In this document: positions 1 to 8,047 of the stretch, in pieces
Position numbering within the stretch: position 1 is the first letter of the stretch
Layout of the letters: the number at the start of each line of letters is the position of its first letter
NCBI RefSeq assembly: GCF_048541825.1
Contig: NZ_CP183332.1
Location: 62,001-126,000 of the forward strand
Length of the DNA stretch: 64,000 nucleotides
Direction: 5' to 3'
Source: Caulobacter sp048541825
GTDB taxonomy: Bacteria; Pseudomonadota; Alphaproteobacteria; Caulobacterales; Caulobacteraceae
Position numbers and translations under genes: made by a program
The notes under the pieces: model-generated
Seen by the model: the letters and a program-made list of their open reading frames with translations, nothing else
Databases searched by the model: none
What the model was told of the DNA's origin: nothing

Positions 1-822
1 CACATAGCGCTTCAGGTCGGTTGTGGCTTCCCCCGTATCGGCGGCCAGGGATGCGGGATCGATGGGCTTGCCGACGATCAGCTCGAACTTGCGGCCGGTC
101 TTGTTCAGCAGCTCATGGAACAGGGTGATGTCGCGCAGCTCCCGCGAGCGCTTGTCGAACAGATGGAACAGGGTCGACCAAGGCCCCGCGACATGGATCG
201 GGATGATCGGAGCCTCATACTTGCGGGCGATCGACACGGCCGAGGCGGCCCAGGGCGGGTCGCTCAGAACGCCCTGGGCATCCTTCACCGCCAGCCGACC
301 GGCCGGGAAGATCATCAGGGCGCGCTCGGCTTCCAGGGCGTCGCGGGTCATCGCCAGGGTCAGGCGCATGCGTTCGCGGCTGCGCTTTTCCTCGACCCAT
401 TCCACCGGGATCAGCACCTCGTCGAACTGGCGGCACACGCGATGGGCGTCGGCATTGGCGTAGAAGATGATGTCCGGCCGGGCCCGTTTGAGCACGTCGT
501 ACACGGCCACCCCGTCGGCGATGCCGGTCGGGTGATTGGCGACGACGACCGCCCGGCCGGCTGCGGGCATATGCTCCAGCCCTCGCACCGCGACCTTCAG
601 GTCCAGCAGCGCCGAGACATGGTCCAGCGCCGCGCGGCCGCCGATCCCGGCGATGGTGTCGGCCATCCGCCGCGCCCTGCCATAGCCCAGCAGGCCGTAA
701 AGCGGCGGGCGAAGCAGGGGCCAAAGGGGCGAGGCTGTCAGCCGGGGCGCACGCTCGGCGATCAGCGTGTCGACGATGTGACGGGGTCTGGGCGCCGGAC
801 GCGCCTCGGGAGCATGGACCAT
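1..822 (-). CDS. Lysophospholipid acyltransferase-like protein (PlsC fold), 3' end beyond the left edge
   Basis: The reverse-strand frame is open from an ATG at 822 to the first base of the window (274 codons, no stop), so the gene is partial. The protein has the acyltransferase hallmark HX5D (His97 to Asp103, in NHPTGIAD) and a later FPAGR block (172-176) equivalent to the FPEGTR glycerol-phosphate-binding motif. These match the PlsC/LPLAT superfamily, which transfers acyl chains to lysophospholipids or related amphiphiles at the inner membrane. The N-terminal 80 residues are a basic, amphipathic leader without a clear signal peptide. The substrate cannot be told from the motifs; an ornithine-lipid O-acyltransferase (OlsA-like) role is one possibility. 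The family assignment is fairly secure and the substrate is unknown. It diverges from the thioredoxin-like gene, with 83 bp between the starts. Confidence 0.75.
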   Translation of the reverse strand, partial: MVHAPEARPAPRPRHIVDTLIAERAPRLTASPLWPLLRPPLYGLLGYGRARRMADTIAGIGGRAALDHVSALLDLKVAVRGLEHMPAAGRAVVVANHPTGIADGVAVYDVLKRARPDIIFYANADAHRVCRQFDEVLIPVEWVEEKRSRERMRLTLAMTRDALEAERALMIFPAGRLAVKDAQGVLSDPPWAASAVSIARKYEAPIIPIHVAGPWSTLFHLFDKRSRELRDITLFHELLNKTGRKFELIVGKPIDPASLAADTGEATTDLKRYV

Positions 823-905
823 GGCGCAAGCTTAGGCGCCGTCGGCTGCGATGTCAGGAAAATTGACGCCTGACGCGCGGCGGTTGAGCTTAGGATGGGA
901 CGATC

Positions 906-1556
906 ATGGGAGTGCCGGACTTGAAGAACCTCATGCGCGGGCTGATCGCCCTGCTGGTCGTGGCCCTGATCGCGGCCGGCGCCTATGGCTACTGGAACAT
1001 GGAGCTGCGCTGGCGGCCCAAGACCATCACCAAGCATCAGGCCGAGATCGCCAAGATCCTGCAGGAGTCGGGATGGGTGTCGCCGGGCCTGGCGGGACCG
1101 AAATTCTACATGGTCAGTTTCCGCACCTGCCCTGACTGCGTGCGCTTCAAGGCCGAGGAATTTCCCAGGCTGCACGCGGCGGGCGTCGACACCCGGGTGA
1201 TCGAGATCGCCCGCGCCGACAAAAACGGCGTCGCCAAGTCCACCCCCGCCGAGCGCGCCACCGTCGCCGAGCTCTGGGTCAACCGCAGCTGGGCCCTGGC
1301 CGAGCGCTGGGACGCAACGCCGGTCGAGGCCTGGACCGCGCCGGGGATCAAGCCGGCAGATGGCGACATCGCCCGCACGGCGGTGGTCGAGGCCGGACGG
1401 GCCAATATCGAAAAGCTGGTTCCCCTGATGAAGGACAATGGCGTCAGCTTCGCCTGGCCGTTGATGGTCTGGTGGACGAAGGACGGCCAGATGCGGGCCT
1501 GCGCTTGTGAGAAGCGCGAAACCTATCGCTTCGTGCGCAACGAGCTGGGGGCTTGA
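906..1556 (+). CDS. Membrane-anchored thioredoxin-like protein with CPDC motif
   Basis: This 216-residue protein has one hydrophobic segment (about residues 8-28) that would act as an uncleaved anchor or signal. A periplasmic-facing domain follows, with a CPDC motif at 75-78 in a context (FYMVSFRTCPDC) like the start of helix 1 in thioredoxin folds. The CxxC suggests thiol-disulfide chemistry. The rest is divergent, and two further cysteines sit close to the C-terminus (CAC). The ATG is preceded by an AGGATGGGA ribosome binding region. The downstream serine hydrolase starts on a TTG overlapping this stop codon, so the two are probably translationally coupled. The precise role is unknown: it could be a reductant, an isomerase or a non-catalytic fold. 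Confidence 0.7.
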   Translation: MGVPDLKNLMRGLIALLVVALIAAGAYGYWNMELRWRPKTITKHQAEIAKILQESGWVSPGLAGPKFYMVSFRTCPDCVRFKAEEFPRLHAAGVDTRVIEIARADKNGVAKSTPAERATVAELWVNRSWALAERWDATPVEAWTAPGIKPADGDIARTAVVEAGRANIEKLVPLMKDNGVSFAWPLMVWWTKDGQMRACACEKRETYRFVRNELGA

Positions 1557-2638
1557 CGGCTCCGCCATTGCGTCTCCGGGCTTGCGGCGCGGGACTGTTG
1601 CTGACGGCGGCTGTGCTCAGCGGCGCCGCGACGGCGCAACCCGTTGCGACGGACCCCCGGCCGCTTGCGGCGCTCACCGCGGCCGGCGGGCCGAGCTTGA
1701 CCGGGCGAGTTCTGGTTGCTGACGGGAGGAGGATCCTGTCCGACGAACGGGCCGGGACCTATGGCGACGCGCCGCTCTGGCCTTGGGGTTCGGTGAGCAA
1801 ACAGGTTGCGGCGGCGATTGTGATGTCCGGCGTTGACCGGGGCGAGCTGGCCCTCGACGACCCGATCGCCAAGCTGTGGAAGGCCTACCCAACGCCGACG
1901 ACCGGCGGGATCACGATCCGGCAGCTGCTGCGCCACACCGCCGGCCTGGCCAATCCCGACGACACGCCCCAGACGGATGGCATTCCGGCTTTTTATCTGC
2001 GACGCGGCGCAGACGCCGGGCGCGATGACGCCGTCAGTTTTTGCGCCGGCCCGGTCAAGCGGCCGCCCGAGACCCGTTTCGAGTACAACAACTGCGACAC
2101 CCTCGTGCTGGCCAGCGTGCTGGAATCTCTCACGGGGCAGGACTATCCGCGCCTCCTGGCCGATCGGATCGCGAAGCCGCTCGGACTCAAAACCCTGCGG
2201 CTGGCCCAGGCTAACGAGCGGCCGATCATCGCTAACGCCAAGGGCCAGCCGGTCCCGCCCCTCAACCTGGCCACGTTCGGCGCCGGCGGCGCCTTGCTGG
2301 GGACGCCAGAAGATCTGGTGCGATTCGATCAGGCCCTGCTGGCCCAGCAACTGGTGAGCCCTGCGTCCACAGCGGTGATGTGGAAGGGCGACCCCGCCAT
2401 CGGCTATGCCGCCCTGGGCGCGTGGGCCTTCAGCGCGCCGCTTGCGGGCTGCGATGGCGCAGTGGCGATGGTCGAGCGGCGAGGGGCTGTCGACGGCGTC
2501 CAGATCCGCAACATCATCGCCCCGGATCGCGGGCGTATCCTCGTCGTCTTCAGCGATGACGCCGAGTTCGACTTCGGTGAAATCTGGCAGGGACGCGGGC
2601 CAAGCTACGTCCTTGCGTCCGAAGCTTTCTGTCGCTGA
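1553..2638 (+). CDS. Secreted serine hydrolase, class C beta-lactamase family
   Basis: The product is 361 residues. A signal peptide (about 1-28, hydrophobic core then GAATAQ) is followed by a serine beta-lactamase/DD-peptidase fold: the SxxK tetrad is S80-V-S-K83 and the second motif YxN is Y178-N179-N180. It should act in the periplasm as an acyl-serine hydrolase (peptidase, esterase or beta-lactam-binding); the natural substrate is not predictable. The start is a TTG at 1553 whose last two bases form the TGA of the upstream gene. I chose it because it gives a complete signal peptide and no ATG offers that. The protein lacks an obvious HxG/KTG third motif near the end, so classical beta-lactamase activity is doubtful. 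Confidence 0.8.
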   Translation: MTAPPLRLRACGAGLLLTAAVLSGAATAQPVATDPRPLAALTAAGGPSLTGRVLVADGRRILSDERAGTYGDAPLWPWGSVSKQVAAAIVMSGVDRGELALDDPIAKLWKAYPTPTTGGITIRQLLRHTAGLANPDDTPQTDGIPAFYLRRGADAGRDDAVSFCAGPVKRPPETRFEYNNCDTLVLASVLESLTGQDYPRLLADRIAKPLGLKTLRLAQANERPIIANAKGQPVPPLNLATFGAGGALLGTPEDLVRFDQALLAQQLVSPASTAVMWKGDPAIGYAALGAWAFSAPLAGCDGAVAMVERRGAVDGVQIRNIIAPDRGRILVVFSDDAEFDFGEIWQGRGPSYVLASEAFCR

Positions 2639-2699
2639 ACCCGGCCATCCGCCGTCAGGCCCTTTCCCCGAAGCCGCTCCCGCGCTAACCGCAGTCTCG

Positions 2700-3830
2700 A
2701 TGCCGACTTCACTCCGCACTGCCTATCGCGAGCGCCTGGCCCAGGGCGAGATCAAGCCTGATGTGGCCCAGGCCGCCGCCGTCGACGCCCTGTCGCGACT
2801 GGAGGCCGATCTGGACTCGGCCGGCGAGCCCAGCTTTTCGCTGTTTGGCCGCAAGCCCAAGAGCCAGCGCGGCGTCTATCTGTGGGGCCCGGTGGGGCGC
2901 GGCAAGTCGATGCTGATGGACCTTTTCTTCGACAGCGCCCCCGTCACCCGCAAGCGCCGCATTCACTTTCACGCCTTCATGGCCGAGGTCCACGGCCACA
3001 TCGACGCCTGGCGCAAGGGCGACGCGGCCCAGCGCAAGGCGCGCTTTGGCCAGCACAAGGGCGATGATCCCATCGTCCCGACCGCCGAGCTGATCGCCAG
3101 CCAGGCGCGGCTTCTGTGCTTCGACGAGCTGCAGGTCACCGATATCGCCGATGCGATGATCCTGGGGCGTCTGTTCGAGGGTCTGTTCGCCCATGGCGTC
3201 ACCCTGGTGGCGACCAGTAACCGGCCGCCGGACGACCTCTACAAGGACGGGCTGAACCGCCTGCTGTTCGTCCCCTTCATCGAGATGCTGAAGGGCGCGC
3301 TGGACGTGGTGGCCGTGCGGGGTCCGGTGGACTTCCGGCTGGACCGCCTGCGGGCCGCGCGCACCTGGCTGTCGCCCAACGACAAGGCCTCTCAGGCCGA
3401 GTTCGAGCGGCTCTGGGCCGACATGCTGGATGGCGCGGCCGAGACCGGCGCCAACCTGGAAGTGCTGGGCCGCAAGATCCGTCTGCCGCGCGCCGCCGGA
3501 GGGATGTTGCGCTCATCCTTCGCCAGCCTGTGTCAGCAGGCGCTGGGGCCTCAGGACTATCTGGCGCTTGCTCAGCGCTTCCACACGGTCTTCCTCGAAG
3601 ACGTGCCCTGCCTGACGCCTGAGCGGCGCGACGCGGCCAAGCGCTTTAACACCCTGATCGACGCGCTTTACGAGGCCGACGCCAAGCTGGTGGCGCTGGC
3701 CGACGCGGAGCCGGAAGACCTCTATCCCACCGGCGACGGATCGTTCGAGTTCGAGCGCACGGTCTCGCGTCTGCAGGAGATGCGCTCGTCCGACTATGTG
3801 GCCCGGGTGCGGGACGAGGAGAAGTCATGA
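2700..3830 (+). CDS. zapE: AFG1-family ATPase ZapE
   Basis: This 376-residue protein is a P-loop ATPase of the AFG1/ZapE family, with Walker A GPVGRGKS at 63-70 and Walker B FDELQ at 141-145. Family landmarks such as IHFHAFM, an arginine-containing TSNRPP segment and FLEDVP in the C-terminal third are present. In Escherichia coli ZapE associates with the Z ring under stress; mitochondrial AFG1/LACE1 acts on inner-membrane proteins. The frame is open further upstream, but the sequence before 2700 overlaps the serine hydrolase in another frame, and the ATG at 2700 matches the family's usual N-terminus. Its stop overlaps the nudK start (ATGA), indicating an operon. Confidence 0.88.
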   Translation: MPTSLRTAYRERLAQGEIKPDVAQAAAVDALSRLEADLDSAGEPSFSLFGRKPKSQRGVYLWGPVGRGKSMLMDLFFDSAPVTRKRRIHFHAFMAEVHGHIDAWRKGDAAQRKARFGQHKGDDPIVPTAELIASQARLLCFDELQVTDIADAMILGRLFEGLFAHGVTLVATSNRPPDDLYKDGLNRLLFVPFIEMLKGALDVVAVRGPVDFRLDRLRAARTWLSPNDKASQAEFERLWADMLDGAAETGANLEVLGRKIRLPRAAGGMLRSSFASLCQQALGPQDYLALAQRFHTVFLEDVPCLTPERRDAAKRFNTLIDALYEADAKLVALADAEPEDLYPTGDGSFEFERTVSRLQEMRSSDYVARVRDEEKS

Positions 3831-4447
3831 GTGTCCAGGACCGAATCCGCGTGCGCGAGACCCGGCTCCTGTCGGACAACTGGTATGTCCTAAAGACCAC
3901 GAGCTTCGACTGGAAGCGCCGCGACGGGACCTGGCAGACCCAGCATCGTGAGCACTATGACCGGGGCAATGGGGCGGTGTTGCTGCCCTATAATCTGGAT
4001 AAGCGCACGGTGCTGCTGGTCCGGCAGTTTCGTTATCCGGCCTATGTAAACGGCCATGACGACCTGCTGATCGAGGCGGCCGCCGGCCTGCTTGACGACG
4101 CCGAACCGGAAGTGCGCATCCGCGCCGAGGTCGAGGAGGAGCTGGGCTATCGCCTGGGTGAGGTCCGCAAGGTGTTCGAGGCGTTCATGAGCCCCGGCTC
4201 AGTGACCGAGATCCTGCATTTCTTCGTGGCCGAGTATGACAGCGCCATGCGGATCAGCGAGGGCGGCGGCCATCCTGACGAGGGCGAGGATATCGAGGTG
4301 CTGGAGCCCACCATCGACGAGGCTCTAGCCATGATCGCCGATGGACGCATCTGCGACGCCAAGACCATCATGCTGCTGCAGCATCTGGCCCTGACGGTGT
4401 TCAGCGCCGCGGCGAACGATGCATCCTTGCGGCGCCCCGGTCCGTAG
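3827..4447 (+). CDS. nudK: NudK-type Nudix hydrolase (GDP-mannose / ADP-ribose pyrophosphatase)
   Basis: The protein has 206 residues and the Nudix box lies at about 87-109 (GLLDDAEPEV then EVEEELGY). The surrounding sequence is very close to E. coli NudK as I remember it: DRGNGA, EPEV.IR, EE.GY..GEVRK, MSPG.VTE..HFF.AEY, and the C-terminal D.KT..LL. NudK hydrolyses GDP-mannose and related nucleotide sugars to GMP and sugar phosphate. One detail differs: the box position that is Arg in the Nudix consensus and Lys in E. coli NudK is Ala100 here, while the metal-binding glutamates are kept. The gene overlaps zapE by four bases (ATGA). Confidence 0.88.
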   Translation: MSVQDRIRVRETRLLSDNWYVLKTTSFDWKRRDGTWQTQHREHYDRGNGAVLLPYNLDKRTVLLVRQFRYPAYVNGHDDLLIEAAAGLLDDAEPEVRIRAEVEEELGYRLGEVRKVFEAFMSPGSVTEILHFFVAEYDSAMRISEGGGHPDEGEDIEVLEPTIDEALAMIADGRICDAKTIMLLQHLALTVFSAAANDASLRRPGP

Positions 4448-4474
4448 CTGGCGTTAGAAAGCCGGAAACGGCGC

Positions 4475-4489
4475 TGAGAACGTTTCTCA
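4475..4489. promoter_or_regulatory. Short palindrome upstream of the sdh promoter
   Basis: TGAGAA and TTCTCA form a 6-3-6 inverted repeat ending 15 bases before the -35 box of the putative sdh promoter. It could be an operator. No regulator is implied by the sequence alone. Confidence 0.3.
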
Positions 4490-4504
4490 ACTATGGCGGT
4501 TTCG

Positions 4505-4531
4505 TTGACACCCCCGTCCTCGCGCTTAAAA
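4505..4531 (+). promoter_or_regulatory. Probable promoter of sdhCDAB
   Basis: TTGACAC at 4505-4511, twelve bases, then GCTTAAAA at 4524-4531. This fits the Caulobacter housekeeping-sigma consensus as I recall it (TTGACGS, 10-14 bases, GCTANAWC). It lies 41 bases before the sdhC ATG in a 125-bp gap after nudK. Confidence 0.6.
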
Positions 4532-4572
4532 GCATCCCGCAACGCACAATGGCTACTGGGGTTGGACCTGTC

Positions 4573-4983
4573 ATGACTGACACGAGCCGGGGGCTGCCCG
4601 AGCGCCCGATGTCGCCGCACCTTCAAGTGTGGCGGTGGCATATCACCATGGCCTGCTCGATCCTGCACCGCGCCTGTGTGGTTGGCCTGTATGCCGGCGC
4701 TGTCCTGCTGGCGCTGTGGGCCCTGGCCCTGGCCTCGGGCCATGACAGCTACGCGCTCTACACCTCGGTGATGGGCTCGCTGCTGGGCAAGCTGGTGCTG
4801 CTGGGCCTGACCTTCGCCCTGTTCTTCAACATCGCCTATGCGATCCGCCAGACCTTCTGGGACGCCGGGATCGGCTTTGCGCCGAAGACCGCCGACCTGA
4901 CGGGCGCCATGGCCATCGCCTTCGCGGTGGTGGCCACCGCCGTCACCTGGGTGATCGCTGCTGCGACGGGAGCGCTTCGATAA
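4573..4983 (+). CDS. sdhC: Succinate dehydrogenase cytochrome b556 subunit SdhC, without the canonical heme histidine
   Basis: This 136-residue membrane anchor of complex II has three transmembrane segments. The SdhC signature RPMSPHLQVW and then SILHR (29-33) is present and includes the ubiquinone-site Ser and Arg. The heme-ligand segment reads FFNIAYAIRQTFWD. Aligned with YHVVVGIRHMMMD of E. coli, the axial histidine (His84 there) is Asn86 here (AAC at 4828-4830). The ATG at 4573 is preferred to an in-frame ATG at 4549 because the family begins a few residues before RP.SPHL. The stop overlaps the sdhD start (TAATG). It is the first gene of sdhCDAB. The family assignment is certain; the fate of heme b is an open question. 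Confidence 0.93.
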   Translation: MTDTSRGLPERPMSPHLQVWRWHITMACSILHRACVVGLYAGAVLLALWALALASGHDSYALYTSVMGSLLGKLVLLGLTFALFFNIAYAIRQTFWDAGIGFAPKTADLTGAMAIAFAVVATAVTWVIAAATGALR

Positions 4984-5387
4984 TGGCCGAGATCAAGTCT
5001 GAGCGTTTCCGCACTCCGCTGTCGCGCGCGCGCGGCATGGGCGCGGCCCGCCATGGCGTCAGCCACTTCATGACCGAGCGCGTCTCGGGCATCGCCCTGA
5101 TCCCCCTGTCGCTGTGGGGCGTGTTCGCCGGCCTCAAGCTGGCGGCCGGTGATTTCGAGGGCGCAGCCCTGTGGCTGGCCACGCCGCTGAACGCGGTGCT
5201 GCTGGCCCTGCTGCTGATCGCTGCCCTGATCCACCTGCAGGGCGCGGTCCAGGTCGTGATCGAGGACTATATCCACAAGTTCACGACCAAGAGCGCCTTG
5301 GTCATTCTCAATATCTTCGTCTGCGTGCTTAGCGGCTTCCTCGGGGTCTTCTCGATCCTGAAGGTCGCCCTCACCGGAGCCTTCTGA
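4983..5387 (+). CDS. sdhD: Succinate dehydrogenase membrane anchor subunit SdhD
   Basis: The second membrane anchor of complex II (134 residues) has three predicted transmembrane helices. The heme-binding region is conserved: the histidine in LIHLQGAVQVVIEDY aligns with E. coli SdhD His71, and the DY pair near the quinone site (Asp82/Tyr83 in E. coli) is kept. VSHFMTERVSGIAL is the usual start of the first helix. Its start codon shares one base with the sdhC stop and its stop shares one base with the sdhA start (TGATG), so the three genes are tightly coupled. Confidence 0.93.
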   Translation: MAEIKSERFRTPLSRARGMGAARHGVSHFMTERVSGIALIPLSLWGVFAGLKLAAGDFEGAALWLATPLNAVLLALLLIAALIHLQGAVQVVIEDYIHKFTTKSALVILNIFVCVLSGFLGVFSILKVALTGAF

Positions 5388-7174
5388 TGTCGGCCTACAA
5401 GTTCATTGATCACAAGTTCGACGTCGTCGTCGTCGGCGCCGGGGGCTCGGGCCTCCGGGCTGCGCTCGGCTGCGCCCAGGCCGGTCTGAAGACCGCCTGC
5501 GTCACCAAGGTTTTCCCGACCCGCAGCCACACCGTGGCAGCCCAGGGCGGCATCTCGGCCTCGCTCGGGAATATGGGTCAGGATGACTGGCGCTGGCACA
5601 TGTACGACACCGTCAAGGGGTCGGACTGGCTGGGCGACCAGGACGCCATCGAATACCTCACCCGAAACGCGCCGGCCGCCGTCTATGAACTCGAGCACTG
5701 GGGCGTGCCCTTCTCGCGCACGGCCGAGGGCAAGATCTATCAGCGCGCCTTCGGCGGCATGACCAAGAACTATGGCGAAGGCCCGATCCAGCGCACCTGC
5801 GCGGCGGCCGACCGCACTGGTCACGCCATGCTGCACACGATGTACGGCCAGTCCCTGGCCCACGACACCGAGTTCTTCATCGAGTATTTCGCCCTCGACC
5901 TGATCATGGAAGATGGCGTCTGCCGGGGCCTTACCGCCTGGAAGCTCGACGACGGCACCCTGCACCGCTTCCAGGCCCAGATGGTGATCCTGGCCACGGG
6001 CGGTTACGGCCGCGCCTATTTCTCGGCCACCTCGGCCCACACCTGCACGGGCGACGGCAACGCCATGGCGCTGCGCGCCGGCCTGCCGCTGCAGGACATG
6101 GAATTCGTGCAGTTCCACCCCACCGGCATCTACGGCGCCGGCTGCCTGATCACCGAGGGCGCCCGCGGCGAAGGCGGCTACCTGACCAATAGCGAAGGCG
6201 AGCGCTTCATGGAGCGCTATGCGCCGTCCGTGAAGGACCTGGCTCCGCGCGACATGGTCAGCCGGGCCATGACCATCGAGATCCGCGAAGGTCGCGGCGT
6301 GGGTCCCAACAAGGACCACATCTTCCTGCACCTGGACCACCTGGATCCGAAGATCCTGCACGAGCGCCTGCCCGGCATCTCGGAAACCGCCAAGGTGTTC
6401 GCCGGCGTCGACGTGACAAAGGCCCCGATCCCGGTGCTGCCGACCGTCCACTACAATATGGGCGGCATCCCCACGAACTATCACGGCGAAGTCGTCACCA
6501 AGTCGGGCGACAATCCCGACCAGGTGATCCCTGGCCTGATGGCTGTGGGCGAAGCGGCCTGCGTTTCGGTGCACGGCGCCAACCGCCTGGGCTCCAACTC
6601 GCTGATCGACCTGGTGGTGTTCGGTCGCGCCGCGGCCCTGCGCTGCGCCGAGATCCTCAAGGCCGGCGCCACTCAGCCGGAACTGAAGGACGCTCAGACC
6701 GATCCGCATCTGGCGCGCTTCGACCGCTATCGTAACGCCAGCGGCACCCAGGGCACGGCCGCCCTGCGCCTTGAAATGCAGAAGGCCATGCAGGAAGACG
6801 CCGCCGTGTTCCGCACCGGTGAAACCCTGGACGGCGGGGCCCAGCGCCTGGCGGACGTCTGGGAGAAGGCCAAGGACATCAAGGTCACCGATCGCGGTCT
6901 GGTGTGGAACACCGACCTGATGGAGACGCTCGAGTTCGACAACCTGATCGGTCAGGCCGTGGTCACCGTGGCCGGGGCGGTCAACCGCACCGAAAGCCGC
7001 GGCGCCCACGCCCGCGAAGACTTCGGCGATCGCAACGACGGCGAGTGGATGAAACACACCCTGGCCTGGCTCGACGTCGACACCGGCAAGGTGAAGATCG
7101 ATTACCGCCCGGTCCACAGCTACACGATGTCTGACGACATCGCCTACATCCCGCCTAAAGCACGGGTTTATTGA
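5387..7174 (+). CDS. sdhA: Succinate dehydrogenase flavoprotein subunit SdhA
   Basis: This 595-residue flavoprotein oxidises succinate to fumarate on the cytoplasmic face of complex II. The dinucleotide-binding motif VVVGAGGSGLR is at about 14-23. The covalent-FAD histidine lies in RSHTVAAQGG (His48), the substrate-loop HPTG motif is near residue 240, and EGARGEGG follows. NMGGIPTN and the C-terminal capping residues are typical. The length equals the usual 590-600. It overlaps sdhD by one base and is followed eight bases later by sdhB. Confidence 0.97.
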   Translation: MSAYKFIDHKFDVVVVGAGGSGLRAALGCAQAGLKTACVTKVFPTRSHTVAAQGGISASLGNMGQDDWRWHMYDTVKGSDWLGDQDAIEYLTRNAPAAVYELEHWGVPFSRTAEGKIYQRAFGGMTKNYGEGPIQRTCAAADRTGHAMLHTMYGQSLAHDTEFFIEYFALDLIMEDGVCRGLTAWKLDDGTLHRFQAQMVILATGGYGRAYFSATSAHTCTGDGNAMALRAGLPLQDMEFVQFHPTGIYGAGCLITEGARGEGGYLTNSEGERFMERYAPSVKDLAPRDMVSRAMTIEIREGRGVGPNKDHIFLHLDHLDPKILHERLPGISETAKVFAGVDVTKAPIPVLPTVHYNMGGIPTNYHGEVVTKSGDNPDQVIPGLMAVGEAACVSVHGANRLGSNSLIDLVVFGRAAALRCAEILKAGATQPELKDAQTDPHLARFDRYRNASGTQGTAALRLEMQKAMQEDAAVFRTGETLDGGAQRLADVWEKAKDIKVTDRGLVWNTDLMETLEFDNLIGQAVVTVAGAVNRTESRGAHAREDFGDRNDGEWMKHTLAWLDVDTGKVKIDYRPVHSYTMSDDIAYIPPKARVY

Positions 7175-7181
7175 GGGTCCG

Positions 7182-7964
7182 ATGGTCGAGCTGACGCTTC
7201 CCAAGAACTCCCAGGTCAAGGCCGGCAAGCACTGGCCGGCCCCCGCCGGAGCCACGAAGGTCAAGACCTTCAAGATTTATCGCTACGATCCCGAGGCGGG
7301 CGGCAATCCGCGCTGGGATAGCTACGATGTTGATATGGAAGCGGTCGGACCGATGGTCCTGGACGCGCTGCTCTATATCAAGAACAGCATCGACCCGACC
7401 CTGGCCTTCCGCCGGTCGTGCCGGGAAGGGGTCTGCGGCTCCTGCGCGATGAACATCGGCGGCCGCAACACCCTGGCCTGCACCCACGGCTGGGCCGAAG
7501 TGCCCGGCAAGGCCGTGCAGATCGCCCCGCTGCCGCACGCGCCGGTGGTCAAGGACCTGATCCCCGACCTGACGCTGTTCTACGCGCAGTACGCCTCGGT
7601 CGAGCCCTGGCTGCATACCGACACGCCCGAGCCGCAGACCGAGTGGAAGCAGAGCCCGGAAGACCGTCTGAAGCTGGACGGTCTGTATGAGTGCATCCTG
7701 TGCGCCTGCTGCTCGACCTCGTGCCCCAGCTACTGGTGGAACGGCGACAAGTATCTGGGCCCGGCGTCCCTGCTGCATGCCTATCGCTGGCTGATCGACA
7801 GCCGCGACGAAGCGACCGGCGACCGCCTGGATGCCCTGGAAGACCCGTTCAAGCTCTATCGCTGCCACACGATCATGAACTGCGCCCAGGTCTGCCCCAA
7901 GGGCCTGAACCCGGCCAAGGCGATCGCCGAAATCAAGAAGATGATGGTCGAGCGCGTCGTCTGA
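7182..7964 (+). CDS. sdhB: Succinate dehydrogenase iron-sulfur subunit SdhB
   Basis: This 260-residue protein carries all three iron-sulfur centres that move electrons from SdhA to quinone. The [2Fe-2S] cysteines are C80, C85, C88 and C100; the ferredoxin-type clusters use C171, C174, C177 and C181 with C228, C234 and C238. CSTSCPSYWW and CAQVCPKGLNP are diagnostic. It is the last gene of the sdhCDAB operon. There is no obvious terminator before the ferredoxin reductase 83 bases on, so read-through is possible. Confidence 0.97.
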   Translation: MVELTLPKNSQVKAGKHWPAPAGATKVKTFKIYRYDPEAGGNPRWDSYDVDMEAVGPMVLDALLYIKNSIDPTLAFRRSCREGVCGSCAMNIGGRNTLACTHGWAEVPGKAVQIAPLPHAPVVKDLIPDLTLFYAQYASVEPWLHTDTPEPQTEWKQSPEDRLKLDGLYECILCACCSTSCPSYWWNGDKYLGPASLLHAYRWLIDSRDEATGDRLDALEDPFKLYRCHTIMNCAQVCPKGLNPAKAIAEIKKMMVERVV

Positions 7965-8047
7965 CGCGCTCGCCTTCTTCTCTTCCATTCATGGCGCTTG
8001 CCAAAAGGTGACGCTGCCGTCACTTTTGAGGAAAGGGAGGGCGCGGC

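Noticed and set aside
2406..2699. N-terminal extension of ZapE
   Set aside because: It overlaps the serine hydrolase in another frame and is not like the family N-terminus.
5267..7273. Long open frame on the reverse strand across sdhA and sdhB
   Set aside because: It mirrors the codon pattern of the sdh genes and encodes no recognisable domain; typical of GC-rich antisense frames.
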